This document shows, piece after piece, positions 53,301 to 62,139 of a stretch of DNA of 64,000 bases (the first letter of the stretch is position 1; every line of letters begins with the position of its first letter). Where the stretch lies: positions 1,240,001-1,304,000 of the forward strand of contig JAKCOZ010000081.1 of assembly GCA_022605955.1 (NCBI GenBank), given 5' to 3'. Below the pieces are notes generated by a model, which was not told where the DNA came from, did no database searches, and saw only the letters and a program-made list of their open reading frames with translations. A program made the position numbers and the translations under genes. The stretch comes from Rallus limicola (taxonomy: Eukaryota > Chordata > Aves > Gruiformes > Rallidae).

Positions 53301-56300
53301 ACTTTGCCTCTGCCCTCCCCCTGTGGCTCAGGCTCCACCGCCAGCGTTCAAGCATCATTCCTTCATCTCACAAGGTGAACCAACATTCGCCTGGTACCTT
53401 CCCGGGCGTATTTCTTCATATGAAATGAAAAAGCAAAGCAGCATCTGAACACCTGAAGCAATAAAGATTACAATGGAGAAAAGTGTTATAGCAGCTTAAG
53501 GAGCAAATGTGGTGATGAATATGCAGCTCAGGGTGGAATCTGAGAGAAGCTTTGCATATTTGGTAATTTTCCTGCAGGATTTTCAAGGAGAGACTTGAAA
53601 ATAAATAGTAGCATCTTCCTAATGGCTGCAAACACATCTATATAGAGATGAGGACTTGGAGGTAACTAAGAAAGCTTAGCTTTTGAAATTTATGGAGCAG
53701 CTCACCAAAGTGATTGATACAGCCCCTCTCAAAGGCAGGGCTGGAAGGAAGCATTAAATTATAGGTGATCCTGAGAGCATCCAGCAACAAGAGGTTTCCC
53801 ACTCCAGAGGAAGGCGACAGGCAGAAATACTGAGAAGGAAAAAAAAAAAAAGCCACTCATCTCCAGGGCACAGACTTTCAATCGCATTGCAGCAAGCACA
53901 ATACTTCTGTTTTCCTCCTCCTCCTGTTTCTTGAGCCCTCAAGTGGCACCGTCCACTTCCCAAATCACCGCTGCCCTCTGACCCTGCCTCTTGGAATCCT
54001 CCTGTGCTCCTCCCCATGCAAAGGACCGCAGCCCTTGCTATGGGCTGGAAAAGCAGTCACCCAACTGCAAGGGCTTCTGATCCCAGGGCGGCAGCCTCAG
54101 TTATGCCTTTGCAATACCTTTGAGGGGACAAATGGCATTTGAATAGCGATGCTTTGTTGATAAAAAGCTACAGGAGCCTGATGCAAGATCGAGCGCAAAG
54201 TGTGTGCTCTGAATCCCACCCTTATGACGCTTTCCTGTCGCCTCAGAACAGGCTCTGCGTGAAAGGTGCAGGCTCTGGGTGGCTGCCTTCTGGTTCTCCC
54301 ACCCACAGATGTCATTTAAAAACAACAACAACCACAAAAATAATCACTCCTTTCATATCAAAGTTGTGCTTGAAAGACACGCACCGGCTGTGCCTTCAAA
54401 GCCAAGCTAAACAGCCGATGGCTGCGAGACACTGCCCGTCTCCCTGGCTGGCACGGACTGTGCCCCAGGAGGAAGGTGCCAGTAGATGTGCCCCTCGAGA
54501 TGCAGCTGACCCTGCATCCCATCACCCACAGCTCCAGGAGGAGGCGGCTGAGGAAGGAGCAGCCGTGGCACAGCACAGGCACCCTTCTGCTCCACGCACG
54601 CTGGAGCTGGCTGATGTCGGCACCAATTAAAGAGGCTCAGGAGAGGCTGGTCCCAATCTCGTGCAGACCAAGCGTCCCATTTGGAAGGGGTCTGCCAGCA
54701 CCCTCCCACCTGACAGCGAGCAAGAGAGGAGGCTTGAAACCCCTTCCCTCCCCACAGCACCGCGCAGTTGGGTACCACCTGCCCTACAGCCTGGAGCGTG
54801 TTGCATCCTCCTGACCTTTTTTGTGATCCTTTATCTCATCAGCCATCCCCTTTCATCCTTGTTCCTCCCGCAGGGGACAGGGAGAGCCAACGCACGCAGA
54901 AAGCAGAAAGCTTGGCACATCACGGAGGTACAGCAAGCTATCACTTAGCAGGAATTTTATCAAGCATCCCTGTTTGGATGCTTTATTCCAGTAGCAGAAA
55001 TGGGAAGGGAGTTTTCCTATACTTCAGGGGACAAATTAACATATTAATTTGCTTTAAGAATTAAAATATTCAAGCACACGATCTTTTGGGCATTAGCAAC
55101 AACCAGTAAGATTTGTCTCATCTCTTTCTCACCACTGCATGGAAGCTAACCTGTGTCTTTAAAGCAACCTCCTGCGATACTCAGCATCACAGCATGCAGA
55201 GAGCTCGTTAAGGCATTTTCTCATTTAAGCACCTGCAACTTCATTACAAGTCGATATCCCAAGGCCAGCTGCTCAGATCAGCTCTGCTCTGGAGCAAGCC
55301 CTGGACCTGAGAGCGGTACCTTTCAGAAGGATGGAGAGCAGAGCGAAGGCACAGCAGACATACCACACAAATGCAGTTGCAGTTGCACAAAGCACATAAA
55401 ACAAGGGCAGTATTTTGCTGTATGTCAAGTTGGGAGCAAAAACATGCTGCAAACACTCTGATTCTTTTGTCATTTTTTCCACTACACTTACCCTCAGAAA
55501 TAACACCACTTAATATTGCACGACTGACATCAAATTATTATTTTTTATTTTATTCCTGGCAAAGAAGTAGCACAGAAGAAAAGAAGAGTTATTGGTTGAT
55601 GATTTGGAGAAGGAGACGGAGACAGCGATTGGAACCGACTAATCCTGTTTGGCAAGATAAAAACATCCCCCTTTCATACACTGTTTCCTTCTATTTTCTT
55701 ACAGAGAAATGTCTTATTTTGCATGCACAAAGGAGCCAAGATCTCAGAGCCCGGCACAAAGGCTGCAGATCTTACTTGGCTGTGTGAGAGAGGCAGCAGA
55801 TGAATTCCCTTTCTCTCTAAGCTCTGACTTGGTGAGGGTAAGGGCATTGCTGACCAAAAGAAGCCATGCTGCAGAGGAAGATATGGTACCAGCACCGTTC
55901 AGGAGCTTGGCATTGCTGCTTTCCAGGGTGGTGGTCTGCAGGTGCCTTCACCAGCTCCCAGCATGCGGCTTGGCGTGCTCATTTCATCACTCTTTGCACG
56001 GCCCCCCAGCGTGTGCAGAGCCCCCCAGCACCACCACCAAGCTCCACTGGTACTTATGGGCAGCCAGGTTGGTCCCAGTACCCCCCTCTCCATCATTTGC
56101 TACCCTCTTCAGGAAACCAAAGCAGGAATCCAGGCAGCACAAGGTGTTTCCCAGAGCAGCTCTCCAGATGCTGGGAGGAAAGGCTCATCTGCTTGGATTG
56201 GGCTGCATGAGCCACACCAGGATGGGGTTTGGGGTTTGTGGTGTTTCACTCTTCCCCATGAAGGTCAAGCCAACAAAAATCTCTTCCTGCTCTGCACAGG

Positions 56301-58915
56301 TAGAGTTTTTCCATTTATTTGCAGAAAATCTAGTCTGAAGTTGTCATTTTCCCTACGAAAAAGAATCCATTTTGACCCCATAATCCTTTTTAAAGGAAAG
56401 AAGGAAAGAAAAGTGTGAAAATTGTGACCAGTGACTTTTTAATTAGGAAGAAACAGCGAACTTTACATTGCTGCTATTGACTATTTGGCTTGCAGCAGGG
56501 GCTGCTGTTTCCAGGCAGGATGGAGCACAGGTACATTCAGCAGTAGAGATTTGTAAAGAAGAGTCACGCCAGGAATCCTGATATTAGAAAAGGGAATAAC
56601 CGCACCCCAGACTGGATCTGCTCATCTTACTGGGGGTGAGAAACCCCTTGGGAGCAGGTACCAGGCAGACAGGACAGTCTGCTGTGTTCACAGGCAGATG
56701 CTATGACCAAACCCTTCTCAAACAGTGTCAGAGCAAAACGTACTTGGGAGAAATAATTCACCCATAAGTTTCTGTGCTTAACGTGTCAGTCCAACCACAC
56801 ACTCCTTGTGTAGAAAAGAAGAGGCTGAGTTCACCTAAAGGGAGGCTCACGATGAATTCTTTGCTCAGGTCTCTGGGAACCCCGTCCAGCTCCCATCGCA
56901 AGGAGCCGGAGCGCTGCAGAGCGGCTTTCCGTTCGCATTTGTAGTCAAAGCACATGGAGTCGGGGACCTCCCCCGCAAGGCTCGATGCTGCACTGAGCTG
57001 CTGGCAGCCCCAGCATCCAGGGAGGGAAACATCCAGGGCATGGCTCTGCATGGCTCCTCAGGGGGAATCACCTTCCCTGTTAGCGTTCAGGGCAGGTTTT
57101 CAGCCCTCTCCCTGCGCCTGTGTGTTTCTCAGGACCCAGGTGTGGGGAGGATGCAGGATGTGTTCCACAGCGGTGACCTGCGGACGGTCCAAAGCACCAA
57201 AGCTCCACATTGGGAGCAGAGGCTGCTGTGAGGACATAGCAAAGACAGCAGAGCTGCAGGCAGAGGCACCTTCAGCCTCAGGGGCCACCAGATTAGGGCT
57301 GGTCTGGTCCCCCCTGCCCAGTCGTGCTCTCCGTCCCTTTGCTTTGCATTACACAACCCAGCAGGCAAGGCTCAGTAATGACATCGTTGTGCCAAATGTC
57401 TACTGAGTCTGCTGGGATTTCACAGGGGATGACAAATGAGCACACCACCTCACACTAAAATATACAAGGGAAAACAATGTTGTTTTCCACATTTCAAAAA
57501 CATCTGTTATGAATTAATGATTCAGCTCATACCTGCGACTACAGGCGCAGAAGGAATGAGATTGGCTGAGCACCCCATCGCTCCCAGTCACTGCTCCTGT
57601 TCCTGCAGCAAAGCTTCTGCCTCCTGTAGACAAAATTTGGCATCTGCATCGCCCTTGATCAAGATCTTGAAGGTACCCCTAGAACTGCAGCCTTAGATAG
57701 CGCAGCAGCAGCCAGGGATCGCTGCTGCAGGCTGAGGGCAGCCAGCGAAGTGCTCAAGGGACTCACCAAAACAGACATGTCAAGTGCCCTACGGGTAAGT
57801 GTGTGTTATTGTTCACATCACTTATTAACACAGCACAGCATCCTTGGATACTGCACCCTGGAGAAGCTTCTCATACATCTCCACTGGCCACACAGATGTC
57901 TGTCTGCCCACTACCCAGCACTTGGATTAGAGAAAAAGTTTGGGGAAACTTCATCTTCCAGGCTCTTAGCACAGATTCTGCTCTTGGTGAAATACTGCGA
58001 ACACTGACAGCGTAACCCCAAAGCAGGCGTGAACACAGAAGCCTCTCAGCCCCAGGCTCTCCACCTTCCCCGGCAGCCACAGCCCCTCGCCACAATGAGG
58101 ATTCGCTCTGCAGAGCTGCAGAACTGCTCCATGCACGTATCCCACACCCCAGGGAGCCAGGGACAAGACCCAGACAGGCAGCAGGTTTCCTTTCTTGAAG
58201 GATTTCACAGCAGCATATCCCTCAGTAATTCCCTCCCCTTGCTTAATTGGAATTTATTTAATTTTGTTTTGAAGATATTCAGTGCTGTTAATTGCTGTTC
58301 TAACGTGTCTCTAATAATAGATCTTTTCTAATTGTTTATTGCTTGCATACCTCTTAAGTGCTTAAATACACTGGCAAATACTAATCTATTCTCTGCGCAA
58401 TCAGTGGTTCCTACTCGGCGAGGCATAGCGCAGCGCATCTAATAGAAAAACTGGAGTTCGTTTGGCTGAACTCCTAATTGACCTCCTTGCTAGCTGTGTT
58501 CCTTTGAAAACGAGCTTTCAGTCATGTTCAAATCGCAGCCTGACTTTGCAAATTTAGGCAAAGGGGAAAAAAAAAACAACAACCCAGACACGCAGCGGGC
58601 AGCGTCGCGGCGATGCTGGTTATGGAATAAGGCGCTGCCAGTAAATAAACCGTCTTTTGAATGGTGAGTTTTCAAAGGGGAACTTTAAATGCTGGGGTGA
58701 ACTACTCGCTGGGAGCACAGCACCCACTGCCACCTGTAAAAACAGGTGGCTGGAAGAGCCAGCGACTCGATGGAGGGGTTATAAACCGACGGTGCCCCCA
58801 CAGAGCATCCTACCTCGTAATGGGCCACGCGCTGGGACTCGGATATTAGCTGAGCACTGCACACCTTGCAGTAACTTTCCGTGAATAACTCCTGGTCGAC
58901 GTCGGACGATTTCAT
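8871..58915 (-). CDS. ZMAT4: ZMAT4, zinc finger matrin-type protein 4 (whole coding span, six coding exons)
   Basis: Join on the minus strand: 58915-58814, 43815-43726, 35862-35706, 28181-27954, 17124-17028, 8886-8871. The exons total 690 bases, giving 229 residues and a TAG stop; I recall the human protein also having 229 residues. Every junction is GT-AG and intron phases are 0, 0, 1, 1, 2. Four C2H2 fingers of the U1/matrin type are visible: C16/C19/H32/H38, C77/C80/H93/H99, C147/C150/H163/H169 and C200/C203/H216/H222, all C-x2-C-x12-H-x5-H. That spacing is typical of fingers binding double-stranded or structured RNA, so a nuclear RNA-binding role is likely; the precise function is poorly known. 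Basic stretches follow the fingers (K37-R43, K97-K104, K167-R175). Identification rests on recognising the protein along its whole length, including the short terminal exon. No coding neighbour is visible within the window. Confidence 0.96.
8911..9275 (-). mobile_element. CR1 LINE fragment ending next to the exon 6 acceptor
   Basis: Read on the minus strand, it ends in the ORF2-derived tail (GNLV) and the terminus ggattctaggattctatga. Its 3' end lies about 24 bases upstream of the ZMAT4 exon 6 acceptor. At its 5' end it meets a second CR1 in opposite orientation at about 9272-9276. Confidence 0.92.
9276..9693 (+). mobile_element. CR1 LINE fragment, head-to-head with the previous copy
   Basis: Plus-orientation copy starting aggctatgaagatgctgaag and ending gtcccttccaacccctgtgattctgtga. 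Its ORF2 tail reads [33 protein letters not shown] in part. It belongs to the subfamily also seen at 22658-23108, so it differs from its inverted neighbour and is not one inverted element. Confidence 0.9.
12632..12674. other. CpG-dense patch in intron 5
   Basis: About eight CpG dinucleotides lie within some 43 bases (core ccggccccgccggcgccgcg), unusual against a CpG-poor intron. It is too short to be a CpG island. About 65 bases downstream is ttatttaaag, a weak TATA-like motif. No function is demonstrated. Confidence 0.4.
16426..16700 (-). mobile_element. CR1 LINE fragment
   Basis: Minus-orientation copy with terminus gaatcattgaatcgtcatgg on the plus strand. The remains of the ORF2 end ([20 protein letters not shown]) are readable on the minus strand. 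It lies about 330 bases downstream of exon 5 in the direction of transcription. Confidence 0.88.
17028..17124 (-). CDS. ZMAT4: ZMAT4 coding exon 5 (finger 4)
   Basis: This 97-base exon completes codon 193 and encodes through Thr224 plus two bases of codon 225. It carries finger 4 (C200, C203, H216, H222) in the context [20 protein letters not shown] and [11 protein letters not shown]. The acceptor is ttcgcag (AG at 17126-17125) and the donor is CCAA|gtgggt at 17027-17026, phase 2. It was found by translating the minus strand; no long open frame marks it because stops flank it closely. Confidence 0.95.
19885..20766. repeat. 36-base direct repeat pair, 846 bases apart
   Basis: 19885-19920 and 20731-20766 share gggagaaatgagaagc, one mismatch (t in the first, c in the second), then tctcctaggaactacaacc. 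The similarity fades within about 10 bases on both sides. No known repeat family recognised. Confidence 0.85.
21218..21256 (+). mobile_element. Very short CR1 3' end
   Basis: About 39 bases matching only the CR1 3' terminus (aaggtcccttccaaccccta followed by two ATTCTGT units). An extreme 5' truncation. Confidence 0.7.
21469..21870 (+). mobile_element. CR1 LINE fragment
   Basis: Plus-orientation copy with a readable ORF2 end ([20 protein letters not shown] ... GNLV) and terminus ccagaccaggctgggattcc. Same subfamily as 8911-9275, 26213-26501, 45044-45198 and 51749-51892. Confidence 0.93.
22658..23108 (-). mobile_element. CR1 LINE fragment
   Basis: Minus-orientation copy. On the minus strand the segment [20 protein letters not shown] continues into [20 protein letters not shown], the conserved C-terminal part of CR1 ORF2. 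The 3' end reads cacagagtcacaggattgta on the plus strand. Confidence 0.92.
23836..24309 (-). mobile_element. CR1 LINE fragment
   Basis: Minus-orientation copy with the ORF2 tail visible on the minus strand ([20 protein letters not shown], then [18 protein letters not shown]), diverged and frame-broken. The 3' end reads gagaatcagagagtggtggg on the plus strand. Confidence 0.88.
25380..25620. promoter_or_regulatory. AT-rich candidate conserved block in intron 4
   Basis: A strongly AT-rich stretch (tatttatcaataaatatttt and nearby) flanked by GC-richer DNA. It holds a 73-codon + strand frame that looks like an AT-composition artefact. It could be a conserved non-coding element; this is only a compositional guess. 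Confidence 0.2.
26213..26501 (-). mobile_element. CR1 LINE fragment
   Basis: Minus-orientation copy with ORF2 end [20 protein letters not shown] and GNLV, and terminus gaatcatagaatcccagcct on the plus strand. Same subfamily as the copy at 21469-21870. Confidence 0.93.
27954..28181 (-). CDS. ZMAT4: ZMAT4 coding exon 4 (linker and finger 3)
   Basis: This 228-base exon encodes the rest of codon 117 through the first base of codon 193. It starts with a flexible linker rich in Ser, Thr and Pro (about residues 117-138), then [12 protein letters not shown] and finger 3 (C147, C150, H163, H169), followed by the basic helix KKHKKNAAR and the leucine-rich [16 protein letters not shown]. The acceptor is ttttacag (AG at 28183-28182) and the donor is AGAG|gtgag at 27953-27952. 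Both ends are phase 1, so skipping removes 76 residues in frame, giving 153. I recall, unverified, a human ZMAT4 isoform of about that length. Confidence 0.96.
31527..31563 (-). mobile_element. 37-base CR1 3' terminus
   Basis: Consists only of the CR1 3' end with two ATTCTATG units (gatcatagaatcatagaatc) and the cagactggtctgggtt segment, in minus orientation. It abuts a plus-orientation CR1 of another subfamily. Confidence 0.75.
31564..31848 (+). mobile_element. CR1 LINE fragment
   Basis: Plus-orientation copy closely matching the reverse complement of 62150-62425 (shared ggcagctccatgggaatgtc and caggacaaggggcaatgggc). Both therefore belong to one CR1 subfamily. It ends ggtcccttccaactcctgat. 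Confidence 0.9.
34829..34882. repeat. Interstitial telomeric repeat, (CCCTAA)n
   Basis: About eight to nine near-perfect CCCTAA units, with ccctaaccctaaccccaaac and ccctaaaccctaaccctaac recognisable. In the ZMAT4 transcript (minus strand) it reads (TTAGGG)n. It sits in intron 3, about 820 bases past exon 3. Flanks on both sides are ordinary unique sequence, so it is not a chromosome end. Confidence 0.93.
35706..35862 (-). CDS. ZMAT4: ZMAT4 coding exon 3 (finger 2)
   Basis: This 157-base exon encodes residues 65-116 plus the first base of codon 117. It contains all of finger 2 (C77, C80, H93, H99), including the family-typical [20 protein letters not shown] run and the basic helix KIHAKRLK. 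The acceptor is cacccag (AG at 35864-35863) and the donor is ACAG|gtagg at 35705-35704, phase 1. The acidic, serine-rich entry GSDGDSVDK links fingers 1 and 2. Open reading continues into the intron after residue 116 but loses family similarity exactly at the donor. Confidence 0.95.
36257..36329. repeat. (ATGGG)n microsatellite
   Basis: About fourteen units of ATGGG with one ATGAG interruption near 36311. The + strand frame through it reads a repeated G-W-D-G-M pattern, which is an artefact of the pentamer. It lies about 400 bases upstream of exon 3 in intron 2. Confidence 0.97.
37916..37958. repeat. T-rich tract with T18 run
   Basis: A low-complexity T/G stretch ending in an uninterrupted run of about 18 T. 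It could be the poly(A) of a minus-strand retrocopy, but no gene-like sequence follows, so it is listed only as a homopolymer tract. Confidence 0.8.
40889..41190 (-). mobile_element. CR1 LINE fragment
   Basis: Minus-orientation copy with terminus gaatcacagaatcacagaga on the plus strand and the typical gttggaaaagacctttaaga and tttcagtgaaggtttttttc segments. Subfamily resembles 16426-16700. Confidence 0.9.
42118..42340 (-). mobile_element. Old, decayed CR1 fragment
   Basis: Weak but continuous similarity to the CR1 3' region: ggcagggacagctcccacca, ccatccaacccagccttgaa and attcatcaccctctgactgc occur in the expected order. The terminal octamer repeats are lost. Confidence 0.65.
43726..43815 (-). 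CDS. ZMAT4: ZMAT4 coding exon 2 (end of finger 1, basic linker)
   Basis: This exon encodes residues 35-64, starting [16 protein letters not shown] and ending KKLRSEN. It supplies H38, the last zinc ligand of finger 1, and a basic linker. The acceptor AG is at 43817-43816, preceded by an exceptionally long pyrimidine tract on the coding strand. The donor is AAT|gtgggt at 43725-43724, weak because the last exon base is T and +4 is G. The exon is 90 bases with phase 0 at both ends, so skipping it would keep the frame but break finger 1. Confidence 0.94.
43818..43893 (-). other. Extra-long polypyrimidine tract at the exon 2 acceptor
   Basis: On the coding strand about 75 bases before the exon 2 AG are nearly pure pyrimidine (mostly T), with only three or four purine interruptions in the 60 bases nearest the acceptor. 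On the plus strand it is an A-rich, G-containing run starting gaaaataaaaaaaaagaaga. It should be a strong binding region for U2AF and PTB-type proteins. Confidence 0.85.
44283..44319. repeat. (CA)n microsatellite
   Basis: About eighteen uninterrupted AC units in intron 1, some 470 bases upstream of exon 2 in the direction of transcription. Likely polymorphic. Confidence 0.97.
45044..45198 (-). mobile_element. Short CR1 3' fragment
   Basis: About 150 bases of the subfamily also seen at 26213, stopping just after ccccagccaacctggcc. The copy at 51749-51892 stops at the same consensus position. Confidence 0.92.
45415..45700. promoter_or_regulatory. Candidate intronic regulatory block with two octamer motifs
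   Basis: AT-rich stretch with ATGCAAAT at 45422-45429 and its reverse complement ATTTGCAT at 45599-45606. Between them is tgattgactcacag, which contains an AP-1-like TGACTCA. This is the kind of content seen in conserved non-coding elements, but conservation cannot be assessed from one sequence. Confidence 0.25.
49005..50035 (-). mobile_element. Longest CR1 LINE copy (about 1 kb)
   Basis: Minus-orientation copy from terminus cacagaatcaccagggtgga to about 50035. It covers the 3' UTR and a larger part of the ORF2 C-terminal coding region than the other copies; on the minus strand [18 protein letters not shown] and [19 protein letters not shown] are readable. It has many frame breaks and is inactive. 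Overlapping open frames on both strands here are CR1-derived. Confidence 0.92.
50628..50722. repeat. Local tandem duplication
   Basis: Two copies of a unit starting ggtggtgctggtaccctgta and ending acagggcatctc. The second copy carries an insertion of about 14 bases. Intron 1; no known family. Confidence 0.7.
51749..51892 (-). mobile_element. Short CR1 3' fragment
   Basis: About 140 bases, terminus cagaatcatagaatcccagc, ending after ccagccaacctggcc. Nearly the same extent as the copy at 45044-45198. Confidence 0.92.
58235..58500. promoter_or_regulatory. Candidate conserved AT-rich block next to exon 1
   Basis: Dense in homeodomain-type cores (cttaattggaa, gttaattgctg, tctaattgttt, cctaattgacc). 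It lies 300-600 bases into intron 1, and the rest of the intron shows no comparable cluster near an exon. Function is inferred from composition only. Confidence 0.25.
58814..58915 (-). CDS. ZMAT4: ZMAT4 coding exon 1 (start codon, first half of finger 1)
   Basis: This exon encodes residues 1-34, from MKSSDVDQ to AHYE, with finger 1 ligands C16, C19 and H32; the last ligand H38 lies in the next exon. ATG is at 58915-58913. An AG acceptor preceded by a pyrimidine-rich run directly abuts the ATG (58917-58916), so the exon probably begins at the A of the ATG and the 5' UTR lies in an unseen upstream exon. The donor is GAG|gtagga at 58813-58812, phase 0. The frame stays open upstream of the ATG, but that sequence matches nothing in the family and is taken as intron. 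Confidence 0.95.
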
Positions 58916-61529
58916 CTGTTGGCGACAGGGAAGAGACAAGAAGCAGCATGAGTCACGGGAGGCAGGCAGTGTGGTGGGCCCTACAGGGACATGGCGAAGC
59001 AACACTTGAGTCGAGCGGTTCCAGTTCCCGTTGCCCGGAGGGTACAAACCCAACCTTGTGCAGATGCACACACGAAATATGAAGCATCCCTCACCCCGCT
59101 CCCTGGCCACAATTCGGTGTGCCCAAGTGCCCAACCAGCCTGTCCCGAGCAATTGGTCCTCACCAACAGCTGGGACTCAGTGGTATTTCCCCAGAGAAAT
59201 GCACCCAAGCCGTGGGACACCCTTGGCTGCAGACATGAGCAGACTCCTTGGCTGCTCTGCCACCACTCTGTGAGCTGAGCTGTAAATAGCTGTTCCTCTC
59301 CATTACCTCCTGCATCCACAATCACCACATCCATAACATAGCATCACTCACGGCACGAAACACCCTGTTATGCAACATGAAAGAGCTGATAAAGGGTCTT
59401 CCATAAAACACCAGTATCGTTACAACCTGGAGGAAGGTGCTTGTAAGCTAGAAGGGTGAACTGCTGCATTGCTCGATTGACATGGGAGGAAATTGCTTAG
59501 GAGAGTCACTGGGCTGGGCTGTTCTCCAGCAGCTCTTTAAATATCTGTGTGCTCCCCACAGTTTCCACTGAGGATGCCTGCACCGACACAAAGAGCCCAC
59601 GATGTTGTGGCTGCAGGGATACCTCGTGTCTCTGCTCACACCTTCTCATCACACAAACAACTGCAGGTCCCAGCTCGGGATCGGTAAGCAAGATGCTTAC
59701 TGGGAATGTTGAGGCTTATGAAAGACCGAGCCCAGTCAGAGCCAGAAAACATCAGAAGTAGCTTCACATCAGGGGTATTTGAAACCAAAAATCCTCAGTG
59801 CAATTCAAGAAGGAAAGAGAGGCTGATGCCTTCTGACTACTGCCAAGATGAAGCCTATTAATTCACAACCATAACGAGGACTGGAGATACAGTTTTAATA
59901 GAGTTTATTCTGCTGATCAGGAAGAAAAACAACATGGAAAGGAAAAGGAAAACCATCAGGTGGAGAAAAACCTGCCATTGCTGGGCTGTGCCACAGGGCT
60001 CGGGGCAGCGCTGGCTCTGTCTCGGGGTTAGGGGCATCCCAATCTTCCCCCCAGATGCCATCCCTCTGGCTTGGGGAATGATGCTTTCTGTGCACAGCTG
60101 CCAGCCAGCCCTCAGCAAGAGCTATGGAGCTGGAGGTGGCTGCACCGACCCCCAAACACGCTGCAGAACCTCCCAGGTATGAAAATCCCTGTGCATCTCA
60201 TAAAACCAAGCAGTCACATCAGCGCCAAAAGCTTCCAGCCTGGAGAGATCAACTTGCCCTCCCTGCTCCAGGAAAAGGTTTATCTGGGTGCTGGTGCTCT
60301 ACCAAAGCAACTCTGAGAGCTCTGCTGCTGGTGCCCTTGCTGTTTGAGTCTGCAAAGCTACTTGCTCCTTTCCTCTTGTTTAATCTTCATTCACTTTGCC
60401 TAGAGAAACTTTCAAAGGCACCAAAAGACCCTTTCATGAGTACAAGTAGTGTTGCAAAATTGCATCAAAGACAAAATGAGGCGGAGGGAAGAAATCTCAC
60501 TTAAATACAACAGGTTGACACAAAGCAAACCAAAGAATCTCATTAAACACCAACCCGGCAATTAAGACAGAGGCAGGTAATATTGCCCTCATTTGCATGC
60601 AATCTGCAATGCTCCCAGTATAAACTCTCATTGCAAAAATCAGAGTAAAAAAAAAAGCTGCTCAGTGTTAGCTTAGCCCTTCCCACCCTTGATAACAGGT
60701 CCCAAGCCCATCCTGCCAGGGAGCTGCCTGTGCTCCTGTACAACAGCAGGGGTTAAACAGCCTTACTCAGGAGCAGGATTTAACATCACCTCTCTAAGCA
60801 GTAACTTCTGATCCAGGTACAGATTTTGTTACCCTCAATATTGCCTGTTTCACACACTAACTACATGAGTAACTACATGAGGACATATCGCATCGCAATG
60901 GGTGAGGATGGTTATCATGCTGACAGTGGAAGCATTACGTAGTGTGATTCATGTGGAACTAACAGAGATACCTGTTAAAGCCTCTGGGGCAGCAGACCCT
61001 CAAGAAACACATCAAGAGAGCAGTTCCAGAGAGAGCAGTTCCAGACTGCACGCGGTGGGAGCATCCCTGGTGTGCCATCCCCCCACCCTGTGCACTGGAG
61101 CACCTGTGGGTCCCACCCTGCTGCACAGCACCATGGGAAGCAGGAAGCAAAGCCAGGTATTGCTCTTTAATAGTGAGGAGGAGGACAGCAAGGCAGAGGA
61201 GCGAGGGATGGGGATTAGGGGGAATGGGAGAATAAATGGAAGCAAAGCCTCCTTCGTGCTTTTGCAATGAATAAATTGGGCTGAACTGCAGGGAGGATCC
61301 CAGCATATATAAATTTGGCTGCTTAAAATAATTAGAAGACTCTGGTAACAATAAGGGCTCTGGGCAAACCTTATTACAAGGGATTTGACAAAAATAGGAA
61401 AGTCACGTTAGCAAGGACAACTTCCACACAAGCAATCCACTACCAGCACCCCTTGCAAAGCTGCCACTAAAGCCCCAACTGACTGGAAACAAGTTTAAAT
61501 TCAAGTACCAGCTGCTGACTTGAGAAAAC

Positions 61530-61632
61530 AGAATCAACAGGTTGGAAAAGACCTTTGAGATCATCGAGTCCAACCGTACCCATCTTCTACTAACCCACAT
61601 CCCTGAGCACCTCATCTCCCCATCTGTAAATG
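61530..61632 (-). mobile_element. Short CR1 3' fragment
   Basis: About 100 bases: gaatcaacaggttggaaaag, gagatcatcgagtccaaccg, then ctactaacccacatccctga. Same subfamily as 49005-50035. Confidence 0.85.
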
Positions 61633-62139
61633 AAGACGTGTCTCTCCTGGCCATGGTCTGCAGGGATGGACTCACACACAAAGGTCCAAGTCTGATATTT
61701 CCCTGTGCAGAGGCCGTGACAATGCACAACCCAAATGAGGGATGTCTGCCTCCCACCAAGGGATTGGGACAGAGATGTAGCAAGAGGCAGACTCTGGACA
61801 CACAGCCCTGGGAAGAAGAACACAAGCTTTGGTGTGGGGGACCTGACCTAAACCCAGGCTTTCTCCTGCTCCAGAAAAGCCCCCTTTTCTCCATGTTTTG
61901 TCTTGTCTCTGCATTATTATTTTGTGGGTTGATGCTAGCAGCAATTTATTAACTTCTTCTGTCTACAAATGTAATAAACAGAGCTCATAAGCAATTAACC
62001 TTTCTGTATTGCTAATAATTCGATGCTGACTGTTTCTGCCTACAAGTGCCCAGCAGCTCTGAACCCCAACAAGCCTCTGGGAAAGGAGGGCTTCCCTGCA
62101 CCACCAGCCTTCAGCGTGTCCTCAGCTGTGAAAGCACCA

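Larger units (their letters stand above)
43816..58813 (-). other. ZMAT4: ZMAT4 intron 1
   Basis: 15.0 kb, the largest intron, splitting finger 1 between H32 and H38. It contains a (CA)n array (44283-44319), three CR1 copies (45044-45198, 49005-50035, 51749-51892), a 50628-50722 local duplication, and AT-rich octamer-containing sequence at 45415-45700. A block dense in TAATTG-like cores lies just downstream of exon 1 (58235-58500). No other exon recognised. Confidence 0.85.

Noticed and set aside
58916..59152. N-terminal extension of ZMAT4 by about 79 in-frame codons upstream of the ATG
   Set aside because: The extension has no family similarity, and a good acceptor with pyrimidine tract sits exactly before the ATG; it is read as intron.
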